Shown piece after piece: positions 6,563 through 12,500 of a stretch of 12,500 nucleotides of DNA. Source of the DNA: an uncultured Phascolarctobacterium sp. GTDB taxonomy: Bacteria; Bacillota; Negativicutes; Acidaminococcales; Acidaminococcaceae. The stretch spans positions 1 through 12,500 of the forward strand of contig USBG01000042.1 in NCBI GenBank assembly GCA_900552855.1, given 5' to 3'. Position numbers and translations under genes: made by a program. The notes beneath the pieces are model-generated. The model had not been told where the DNA came from, did not search any database, and saw only the letters and a list, made by a program, of their open reading frames with translations. The first letter of the stretch is position 1. Each line of letters begins with the position of its first letter.

Positions 6563-7504
6563 ATGCCAATTAAGTATGTAGATGTAAAGAGCTTTAAAAA
6601 AGTGGTTCTTGTTTATAATCGTAATTCTGGTAAGCAGCTTTTTGCTAGTATGATGTCCAAGGTGAACGAGGTTCATAAGCGCTTGAAGGGCGTTTTTGGC
6701 AGCAAGCGTGTTGAGATGGTTGATATTAGATACTTTGGTCAAATTCCTGAGCTAGCAGAGCGTTTTGCCGCAGAAAAGGTGGATTGGGTAATTATCGCAG
6801 GTGGCGATGGTACTATCCGTTCCTTGATTGAACAGATGGATAAGCAGAAGCATATGCCTTATATCAGCGTATTTCCAGCTGGTACGGTAAACCTTGTTGC
6901 TAAGGAGCTGTTAATGAGCAGTGAGCCTGAAAAATGGATGAAGCGCGCTGTAAAGGGTGTACAGATTCCTGTATACTTAGGTCGTGCTAATGGCAATGTT
7001 TTCCTTACAGTTACTGGTATTGGCTTTGATTCACTTGTGGTAGATAATGTAACTGAAAAAGAAAAGAAAATGCTTAATAAATTGGCTTATGTATGGCAGG
7101 GTACAGAGGTTGTACGTAAGGAAATGCTTATGAGTAATTGGCGTTACCGCTTCCAGGTGCGTCTTGACGATGATGATAAATGGTATGATGCTTCCTCTGT
7201 TATTGTTGGCAAAAGCCGTTATTATGCAGGTCGCTATAATTTGTTTTCTGAAGCGTCCTTGTCTTCTCCATTGTTACATATTGCACTCTTTACGGGTAGC
7301 ACTCGTGCAGACTTTTTGCGTTATGCAGCCTGCATTGCCATGGAGGATTTAAGAAGCGATAAGACTATTATTGAAAAAACAGCTAAAAAGCTTGAAATTC
7401 GCTGCAATGAAGAAAATTTTGCGGCAGAGCTAGATGGTGATGCTATTACTAAGGCACCACTGTCCATAGAAATAGATGCGGAACCCATTAAATTTTTGGC
7501 TTAA
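6563..7504 (+). CDS. Diacylglycerol/sphingosine kinase-like lipid kinase (DgkB/YegS type)
   Basis: A 313-residue soluble protein with the DAGK catalytic fold (PF00781). NRNSGK (19-24) fits the family's N-terminal N-P-x-S-G-like motif, GGDGT (80-84) is the nucleotide-binding signature, PAGTVN (105-110) corresponds to the P-x-G-T-x-N motif, GIGFDS (152-157) and ELDGD (289-293) are the conserved C-terminal features. Members phosphorylate diacylglycerol or similar lipids with ATP at the cytoplasmic face of the membrane. Immediately upstream of a phosphoglycerol-transferase gene, the obvious role is returning diacylglycerol to phosphatidate for phosphatidylglycerol synthesis, the part DgkB plays in lipoteichoic-acid producers. 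ATG 6563 has AGGAG (6551-6555) 7 nt upstream. Lipid specificity cannot be read from sequence; YegS-like phosphatidylglycerol kinase activity is an alternative. Confidence 0.85.
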   Translation: MPIKYVDVKSFKKVVLVYNRNSGKQLFASMMSKVNEVHKRLKGVFGSKRVEMVDIRYFGQIPELAERFAAEKVDWVIIAGGDGTIRSLIEQMDKQKHMPYISVFPAGTVNLVAKELLMSSEPEKWMKRAVKGVQIPVYLGRANGNVFLTVTGIGFDSLVVDNVTEKEKKMLNKLAYVWQGTEVVRKEMLMSNWRYRFQVRLDDDDKWYDASSVIVGKSRYYAGRYNLFSEASLSSPLLHIALFTGSTRADFLRYAACIAMEDLRSDKTIIEKTAKKLEIRCNEENFAAELDGDAITKAPLSIEIDAEPIKFLA

Positions 7505-7516
7505 GCCGGATGTAAG

Positions 7517-9346
7517 GTGAAAAACGTGCGTTTAAAAAAATGGATGCTGATTTGCACTGGTGCTGCAGCAGTAATAGAAGGACTTTTAGCCTATAACTAT
7601 TATGGACATATTGAGCCGTTTCCCTATGAAGATTTTTATTATAATATTATCAATCATGTTCTTAGGGATTTACTGCTTTGCTTGATTGGCTGGGGCTTGT
7701 ATTTTCGTCGTAGCCGTATTCCCGACCGCATCAAACGCTATTTTCCTGTAGTTGTTACAGGTGTTATGTATTTGGGAATAGCTTTTTTTATGGTCAATCA
7801 GCTGAGCCTTGAGGCTGGACTGCAAACTACGGTATCCGTATTGGCTGGCTTAAACAACAATATTTTTCTACTGCTTTTGACAGCTATGTGCTACCATAAA
7901 TGGCCCAATAGCTTTATGCGCTTTGTGTATTTTGTGATGTATGCATTTACAGCGCTGACGATGCTGTTTGATGCTTTTTATTTTTGGCAGACCTCTATGC
8001 ATGTGGAAAGCGTGCTTTTCCAAAATCTGAATATCTACGCTGTACAGGGTATCTTTGCTACCATGTCCATGGGGATGAAGCTAGGTATTGGCGCTGCTGT
8101 AGTGGTGATTCTGCTGCTGTTTAGAGTTACACCACCAGAGCGTCACAAGCCTAATTTTGCCTGGTCTCTTTTATGTGCAGCAATATTCTTTATAGGCTTA
8201 AATCTTACAGACCGTGTCTTGATTGCTGCAGGTATGTTTGGCATAGAAAATTTGGTTGGCAGCTATGTGGAGATTGAAAACGAAAAGACACGTATCAACT
8301 ATCGTAATATGCTGTCAGTGCCTATGAATGTTAACTTTGTCAGCAAGGCACTTTTTGATACGGATAAAATCGCTGGTGCCAATCATGTAGAGCTGCGAGA
8401 GCTGACAGATAAGGATAAAAGGGTTTTAGCAGAGCTGGGTATTTCTGTTCCTAAGGAAAAGGTTGAAAAAATAGCAGCTCAATACGATATCATTGTAGTG
8501 CTGATTTTGGAATCAATGCATCGTGATTATATTAACTATTACAATCCTGCTATTCCTGAAAATGCTACGCCCTTTTTAAATAGCCTTGTTATTCGTTATC
8601 CGCATATGGATAAATATTATTCCTCTGCTGTGCCTACTACTCAGGGACTTAATGCTACCTTCCGTTCTCATTTGATTATGGATAAGGATGTTCCTGGCAA
8701 AAATACTCCGTCACTATTCCGTAGTGTGCAGAAGGCAGGTATGCGTGGTATTTTTATGAATGCCTCCAGTCAGTACTACAGCAACGAGCTACGCGAGTAT
8801 CCTGACCAGTTTGGCATGAAGGAATACTATGCTAAGGAATATTTAGAAAAGCGTGGCTATACTGGAGCTAGCGGTTGGGGCTTTCACAACAACGTCATGT
8901 ATGAGGAAACTCTTAATTTATTGGAGCAGGGTAAGCATGACAGAATGCTTTTAGTTACTAAAACATTGGACATGCATCAGCCTTATCCCTATACAGGCTA
9001 TACCTGGAATGAAATGCCTGAGGGCGTACGTGATAATCCCAATGCTACTGTGCGTGGTGTTTATTGGGTTGATAAAACCTTGGAGAACTTTTTCTTCCAG
9101 GCAGAGAAGCGCGGCTTAATGGATGACCGTACACTTTTCATTATTACTAGTGACCACAATCCCCATAGCGGTGGCGAATATACTAAGCTGGTAACGAACG
9201 CTAACGACAAAATGAGCATTGCTCCTATTCCGCTGATTTTTGTCAGCACTAACCTGAAGCCCTTAGATAGTTTGCGTAATCATGAGTACTGTTCTCAGAT
9301 TGATTTAGCGCCTACGCTTTTATCTTTTGGGATTGGATATTCCTAA
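7517..9346 (+). CDS. LtaS/OpgB-type phosphoglycerol transferase (sulfatase fold), frameshifted near the C-terminus
   Basis: 609 codons before an early TAA. The N-terminal 235 residues hold about five or six membrane segments; residues 322 onward form an alkaline-phosphatase/sulfatase domain facing the outside. Metal and catalytic residues fit LtaS: E332 in LILESMHRDY, the nucleophile candidate T374/T375 in VPTTQGLN, H487 in DMHQPY, D546-H547 in SDHN, and QIDLAPTLL at 594-602. The family transfers phosphoglycerol from phosphatidylglycerol to lipoteichoic acid, periplasmic glucans or similar acceptors, releasing diacylglycerol. After LLS603 the frame is lost: the expected continuation, with LGLDIPNEFMGRNL, is in another frame (9327-9542). 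All recognised catalytic residues precede the break, so the truncated protein lacks only the last 70 or so residues. The start may instead be GTG 7526, which has AGGTGA 5 nt upstream; GTG 7517 has a poor site. Confidence 0.82.
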   Translation: MKNVRLKKWMLICTGAAAVIEGLLAYNYYGHIEPFPYEDFYYNIINHVLRDLLLCLIGWGLYFRRSRIPDRIKRYFPVVVTGVMYLGIAFFMVNQLSLEAGLQTTVSVLAGLNNNIFLLLLTAMCYHKWPNSFMRFVYFVMYAFTALTMLFDAFYFWQTSMHVESVLFQNLNIYAVQGIFATMSMGMKLGIGAAVVVILLLFRVTPPERHKPNFAWSLLCAAIFFIGLNLTDRVLIAAGMFGIENLVGSYVEIENEKTRINYRNMLSVPMNVNFVSKALFDTDKIAGANHVELRELTDKDKRVLAELGISVPKEKVEKIAAQYDIIVVLILESMHRDYINYYNPAIPENATPFLNSLVIRYPHMDKYYSSAVPTTQGLNATFRSHLIMDKDVPGKNTPSLFRSVQKAGMRGIFMNASSQYYSNELREYPDQFGMKEYYAKEYLEKRGYTGASGWGFHNNVMYEETLNLLEQGKHDRMLLVTKTLDMHQPYPYTGYTWNEMPEGVRDNPNATVRGVYWVDKTLENFFFQAEKRGLMDDRTLFIITSDHNPHSGGEYTKLVTNANDKMSIAPIPLIFVSTNLKPLDSLRNHEYCSQIDLAPTLLSFGIGYS

Positions 9347-9542
9347 TGAGTTTATGGGACGTAATTTGCTGCAGCCTACAAGTGTACCCTATGCTTTGGG
9401 CTATTTTGGCGGCAAGGCCTATTATTGGTCAGATGAGCGTCATTTTGTGGACCAAATGGATAAGCCCGTTCCCGATACTGAATATGAGGATGCTTTGAGT
9501 AATTATATTATCCATTACTATGGTTTATGGCATCAATTTTAA
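9327..9542 (+). pseudogene. C-terminal remainder of the LtaS-like gene in a shifted frame
   Basis: This frame continues the sulfatase protein: LGLDIPNEFMGRNLLQP, then about 50 residues including YALGYFGGKAYYW and ending IIHYYGLWHQF. It overlaps the main frame by 20 nt around TTTTGGG (9325-9331). Inserting two bases or removing one there restores one protein of about 680 residues, closer to the size of complete LtaS-like enzymes. It has no ribosome site and should not be read as an independent gene. Its conserved reading sense suggests the break is recent or a sequence error. Confidence 0.75.
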
Positions 9543-9570
9543 AAGAGACTGCTGCGGCAGTCTCTTTTTT
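9541..9570 (+). terminator. Strong Rho-independent terminator of the gtrA-dgk-ltaS operon
   Basis: AAAAGAGACTGC (9541-9552) pairs perfectly with GCAGTCTCTTTT (9557-9568) over 12 bp, closed by a C(TGCG)G tetraloop of the stable UNCG class, and runs into T9570. It overlaps the stop codon of the shifted-frame remainder by 2 nt. Confidence 0.95.
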
Positions 9571-9782
9571 GCATAGTTAGATTTTGTAGAGTATTTTTTT
9601 AATAAAAATTAAAAATGCTATATTCAAGTTCAACGTATTTTAGTAGCCTGTTTTGCACGCCAAGAGTAGAGGGTTTTATTATTTGGAATGGTTAATGCTT
9701 TATAGCACACATTTTTGATGGTTTAAGTAGAAACAGATTAAGCTTCTTGTCATAAGATAGGCTCATAATTTCTTTATCATTA

Positions 9783-9828
9783 GTGTAAATACCATTAATA
9801 GAGTATAAATGTGTAAAAGAAGTGTAAA
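9783..9828 (+). repeat. GTGTAAA repeat cluster upstream of the glycosylase operon
   Basis: GTGTAAA occurs at 9783-9789, 9811-9817 and 9822-9828 with a variant GTATAAA at 9803-9809, all on the + strand and 27-72 bp before the -35 box. Candidate operator half-sites, though the surrounding AT-richness weakens the case. I see no gene or RNA in the rest of 9571-9854. Confidence 0.35.
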
Positions 9829-9854
9829 CAAATCCTACTGATGCAACGATGCTA

Positions 9855-9883
9855 TTCAAAAGGCTTGTCAGTTGGGGTATAAT
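9855..9883 (+). promoter_or_regulatory. Sigma-70-type promoter of the glycosylase-exporter operon
   Basis: TTCAAA (9855-9860, four of six consensus bases) and a perfect TATAAT (9878-9883) are 17 bp apart. Transcription near 9890 gives a short leader with GGAGGGGG (9903-9910) ahead of the ATG at 9916. Confidence 0.6.
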
Positions 9884-9915
9884 AAGAAGATAGAGCGTGA
9901 TTGGAGGGGGTTTTT

Positions 9916-10608
9916 ATGACTATTCAAGATTTTATAGATAAATTGCAGTCCTACCAAGGAGAATTAGTGTTCAATCCTTGGCGAGACTTTGATACATCCT
10001 GTGATATTGGTGCTCAAGCACCTGTTATTAGAACAGAAAATTTGAAGCGATATTTGGAGCTGCGTCAAAATGCTCATTATCTTTTTATTGCTGAAGGCTT
10101 AGGCTATCAGGGTGGTCATTTTTCTGGCATAGCCATTACCTCTGAGCGTATTATTTTGGGTAATCATCCTGATGTGGAGCAAAAGAGTGTTCTAGGAGAT
10201 TGGAATTATCAGCGTACTAGTGATCCAGAAAGTCCGCTTTTAAATAGAACGCAGAAGCTTTTGGGCTTTAACGAGCCTACTGATACCGTTGTTTGGAACG
10301 CTTTAAATAAGCATGGCTTAGCTGCTATGGATGTTATTTTATGGAATATCTTTCCCTTCCATCCCTACAAGGATGGCAAGCTGTTATCTAACAGAACCCC
10401 TAGTAATGCAGAGCTTGACATAGGTATTGAATATGCCAAAATGCTGCTGGCACTTGTGCCTGGTATGAAGGTAGTGGCGATCGGTCAAAAGGCTGCCAAT
10501 ACCTTGGCTCGTTACGGAGTGGAGTGCGAGGCTGTTCCTCATCCATCCATGGGAGGTGCCAACCGCTTCAAGGCAGCAGTAGCAGAGATTTTTAGCAGAG
10601 GTAAGTAA
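9916..10608 (+). CDS. Uracil-DNA glycosylase superfamily protein
   Basis: A 230-residue soluble protein matching the UDG superfamily (PF03167) in layout: a first motif FIAEGLGYQGGHFSG (57-71) in the position of the G-E-A-P-G-x-x-G loop of family 4/5-type enzymes, the hydrophobic strand VILWNIFPFHP (140-150), the helix VVAIGQKAANTLARYG (186-201), and the second motif HPSMGGANRF (209-218), equivalent to the HPS loop that enters the minor groove. Such enzymes remove uracil or other damaged bases from DNA. The first motif departs from the usual GEAPG, so base specificity or even glycosylase activity is unsure. ATG 9916, 5 nt behind GGAGGGGG, is chosen over TTG 9901, which lies within the leader. 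It is the first gene of a tight four-gene run. Confidence 0.75.
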   Translation: MTIQDFIDKLQSYQGELVFNPWRDFDTSCDIGAQAPVIRTENLKRYLELRQNAHYLFIAEGLGYQGGHFSGIAITSERIILGNHPDVEQKSVLGDWNYQRTSDPESPLLNRTQKLLGFNEPTDTVVWNALNKHGLAAMDVILWNIFPFHPYKDGKLLSNRTPSNAELDIGIEYAKMLLALVPGMKVVAIGQKAANTLARYGVECEAVPHPSMGGANRFKAAVAEIFSRGK

Positions 10609-10609
10609 G

Positions 10610-11398
10610 ATGTCTAAGCTTGAATGTCTTTCACGAGAACAAACCTTGAATATAGCCTTAATGCTGGGCAAGGTGCTGCTAAAGAGCGGTGCGGAAACAT
10701 CACGTGTAGAGGATACGGTGACCCGCTTTTGTCGTACCTATGGCCGTGATGATATTAATGTTTTTGTTACTCCTACTGTTATTATTATTGGTGATGAATC
10801 AACTAATGGTGGAACTTTGATGAGTCGTATTCGTTATCGCAGCACTAATTTGAGCAATATTAGTAAGATTAATGATTTTTCCTATAGCATGAAGGGTGGG
10901 CCTCTTGATTACGAAAAAACGATGAGCTATTTAAAGAGCCTTTTGCTTAAAGAGCCACCCTATGGAAAATGGACTGTATGTCTTGCATCTGGCATTACAT
11001 CAGCAGGATTCTCTGTTATGCTGGGTGGTAATATCCATGATTTTATAGCTGCTCTTATAACAGGTGGATTGGCTATGGTGCTTTTAAAGCAGCTTGGCGG
11101 CTATCGTCCCAGTGCTTTTTGGGAAAATGCTTTAGCTGGAGCGACTATTGGTGCTTTAGCAATTATTTGCTGCTTAATTAATAATAACTGCACAAGTGGT
11201 AATATTATAGTTGGTGCCTTAATGCCATTTTTACCAGGAGTGGCCTTTACTAATGGCTTACGTGACTATATGGCTGGTGACCTTATATCAGGCAATAGCC
11301 GTATTGCCGAGGCTATGCTTTTTGCTACATCCATTGCCATAGGTTTGGCTTGTAGCCTGCTGATATGGTATAACTGGGGGTGGACATTATGGAGATAA
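10610..11398 (+). CDS. Threonine/serine exporter family, ThrE N-terminal half (YjjP-like)
   Basis: A 262-residue protein: a soluble N-terminal region of about 110 residues with GAETSRVEDTVTRFCRTYG (27-45) and FVTPTVIII (52-60), typical of the ThrE/DUF1212 domain (PF06738), then about five membrane segments with LGGYRPSAFWENALAGA and MPFLPGVAFTNGLRDYMAGD, a hallmark of the family. In Corynebacterium ThrE both halves are one polypeptide exporting threonine and serine; in E. coli the split pair YjjP/YjjB has been linked to succinate export. Here the halves are separate, so the substrate could be an amino acid or dicarboxylate. ATG 10610 starts 1 nt after the glycosylase stop, with GAGG (10598-10601) 8 nt upstream. 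Confidence 0.9.
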   Translation: MSKLECLSREQTLNIALMLGKVLLKSGAETSRVEDTVTRFCRTYGRDDINVFVTPTVIIIGDESTNGGTLMSRIRYRSTNLSNISKINDFSYSMKGGPLDYEKTMSYLKSLLLKEPPYGKWTVCLASGITSAGFSVMLGGNIHDFIAALITGGLAMVLLKQLGGYRPSAFWENALAGATIGALAIICCLINNNCTSGNIIVGALMPFLPGVAFTNGLRDYMAGDLISGNSRIAEAMLFATSIAIGLACSLLIWYNWGWTLWR

Positions 11399-11880
11399 AT
11401 TTCTTTAGTGCCTTTGTGAATTCTTTTTTGGCAGCAGCAGCCTTTGGTGTGTTGTTTCAGGCGCCTAAAAGGACCCTTGTAATCAGTGGCTTAATTGGTG
11501 CAGTAGGCTGGGTAACCTTTGTATATTTAGGAAAGGTAGCGGGTTATAGCTCGTTTTATGCCAATCTTTTTGCTACAGTGGTTATTGCTCTTGGCAGCGA
11601 GCTGGGGGCCCGCTTTTTTAACCAGCCAGTAACTGTTTATGTTATCCCTGGAATTATTCCTCTAGTACCTGGACTTGGTATGTATAGAGGTATGAATATG
11701 ATTATTCAAAATAGCTATGAAATGGGCATGAATACCCTTATAATTGCGGCTATGGATGCCTCAGCTATTGCTTTGGGAATGATGTTTATGGCAAGCTTTT
11801 TCCGTGTTCTTAAAATAAGTAAGGAAAGAAAGATTTTGCTGGCTGCAGTAAGAAAAAATAAATGCGAGGGAAATAAATGA
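11389..11880 (+). CDS. Threonine/serine exporter family, ThrE C-terminal half (YjjB-like)
   Basis: A 163-residue protein with about five membrane segments, including AFGVLFQAPKRTLVISGLIGAVGW near the start and VYVIPGIIPLVPGLGMYRGM (about residues 84-103), the signature of ThrE_2/DUF3815 (PF12821). It should assemble with the preceding YjjP-like subunit into one exporter; the two-gene order is the usual one. ATG 11389 follows GGGGGTGG (11376-11383) at 5 nt and overlaps the previous gene by 10 nt; an in-frame GTG at 11380 lies inside that ribosome site and is less likely. The close overlap suggests translational coupling and matched stoichiometry. Confidence 0.9.
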   Translation: MEINFFSAFVNSFLAAAAFGVLFQAPKRTLVISGLIGAVGWVTFVYLGKVAGYSSFYANLFATVVIALGSELGARFFNQPVTVYVIPGIIPLVPGLGMYRGMNMIIQNSYEMGMNTLIIAAMDASAIALGMMFMASFFRVLKISKERKILLAAVRKNKCEGNK

Positions 11881-12446
11881 GCTTTAGTGAGATGCTGCTT
11901 TTAGCAGTGGGCCTGGCTATGGATGCCTTTGCAGTGTCTGTTTGCGGTAGTATGGTTTTGACTCCGGATAACCGTTGGGGCGGAGCACTGCGCTTTGGCA
12001 TCTGGTTTGGCTTTTTTCAGTTTTTGATGCCTGTGATTGGCTATTATGGAGCAATTTCCTTTACTGAGTATATAGTGGAGTATGATCATTGGTTGGCTTT
12101 TTTCTTGCTGCTATATTTAGGTGTAAATATGATTCGCGAGGCAACAGAGGCCTGCAGTGTGAAGAAAAGCTATACAACGAAGGAAATGGCTGTTCTAGCT
12201 ATTGCTACTAGTATTGATGCATTAGCAGTTGGAGTAACTTTTGCTTTTTTAAACATTGATATAATACCAATTTGTGTATCAATTGGAGTTATAATTGGCG
12301 TTGTTACCTGCTTGCTTGCTGTTTTTGGAGGCATGATGGGCTTTAGGCTGGGCTCTGCAGTTGGTAAAAATGCTAATATTTGTGGCGGTATAGTTCTTAT
12401 TGGCATAGGATTGAAGATTTTACTGGAGCATCTTGGGTTTATTTAA
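11877..12446 (+). CDS. mntP: Manganese efflux pump MntP
   Basis: A 189-residue, six-segment membrane protein of the MntP/YebN family (PF02659). Two related halves each carry the conserved acidic motif: AVGLAMDAFAVSVCGS (D16) and AIATSIDALAVGVTFAF (D114), the internal repeat that builds the Mn2+ path; GGIVLIGIGLKILLEHLGF closes the protein. It exports Mn2+ to prevent toxicity. ATG 11877 overlaps the upstream TGA as ATGA, with GAGGG (11866-11870) 6 nt before it. In many bacteria mntP follows a yybP-ykoY Mn2+ riboswitch; none is possible here because the preceding gene runs to the start, so it appears regulated with the exporter operon. No terminator is visible in the 54 nt up to the window edge, which hold nothing I can identify. 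Confidence 0.93.
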   Translation: MSFSEMLLLAVGLAMDAFAVSVCGSMVLTPDNRWGGALRFGIWFGFFQFLMPVIGYYGAISFTEYIVEYDHWLAFFLLLYLGVNMIREATEACSVKKSYTTKEMAVLAIATSIDALAVGVTFAFLNIDIIPICVSIGVIIGVVTCLLAVFGGMMGFRLGSAVGKNANICGGIVLIGIGLKILLEHLGFI

Positions 12447-12500
12447 TAAAATAATTAGATTTACTGACGCTTTGGCAGGATTTTTACTTATATTTAGAGA

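Noticed and set aside
6347..6742. 131-codon - strand frame across the gtrA/kinase junction
   Set aside because: Antisense to two recognisable genes, with no domain or ribosome site.
9866..9871. TTGTCA near the TATAAT at 9878 as its -35
   Set aside because: The spacing is far too short (about 8 bp); TTCAAA at 9855 with a 17-bp spacer fits.
11800..11876. Search for a yybP-ykoY manganese riboswitch before mntP
   Set aside because: The upstream sequence is coding for the ThrE C-terminal half right up to an ATGA overlap; there is no leader in which such a structure could sit.

Overview
The window is about 12.5 kb of low-to-moderate GC (roughly 40%) bacterial chromosome. Every gene I support is on the + strand. 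Strong AGGAGG-type ribosome sites, GTG starts, a chromosomally encoded CCA on the tRNA, and a mix of LarA, a Sel1-repeat protein, LtaS-type sulfatase, DgkB-like kinase and MntP suggest a Firmicute. Overall flavour is closest to the anaerobic diderm Firmicutes (Negativicutes, for example Acidaminococcaceae/Phascolarctobacterium). That placement is inference; nothing in the window proves it.

Layout. (1) 1-695: the 3' end of a proton/cation-conducting antiporter subunit (MrpD/NuoL-like), then a terminator. (2) 771-1655: a DMT/EamA exporter, then a terminator. (3) 1835-3222: a LarA-family nickel-dependent racemase behind a promoter overlapped by an imperfect direct repeat with two small palindromes. 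(4) 3267-3904: an XRE regulator running, without a visible break, into a tRNA-Thr(CGT) and its terminator. (5) 3905-4205: no gene, but four GTGCCAC copies next to the tRNA, possibly a relic of a tRNA-targeting integrative element. (6) 4233-5396: a cytosolic Sel1-repeat solenoid with ten 36-residue repeats. (7) 5498-5937: a DUF2442 plus DNA-binding-domain gene whose start is separated from its body by a 1-nt frameshift. (8) 6029-9570: a promoter wrapped in inverted repeats driving GtrA-like protein, diacylglycerol-kinase-like protein and LtaS-like phosphoglycerol transferase; the last gene carries a frameshift near its 3' end; a strong terminator closes the unit. (9) 9783-12446: a uracil-DNA-glycosylase-superfamily protein, a split ThrE/YjjP-YjjB exporter and an MntP manganese exporter, tightly packed with overlapping starts and stops.

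How genes fit together. The most coherent system is region 8. An LtaS/OpgB-type enzyme takes phosphoglycerol from phosphatidylglycerol and leaves diacylglycerol; the kinase returns that to phosphatidate; GtrA-type proteins are implicated in moving lipid-linked sugars across the membrane. Together they look like a module decorating an envelope glycan with phosphoglycerol. In region 9 the two ThrE halves should form one exporter; the glycosylase and MntP appear to share its transcript without an obvious functional link. Two independent frameshifts lie at short homopolymers, so sequencing or assembly error has to be excluded before either gene is called dead.
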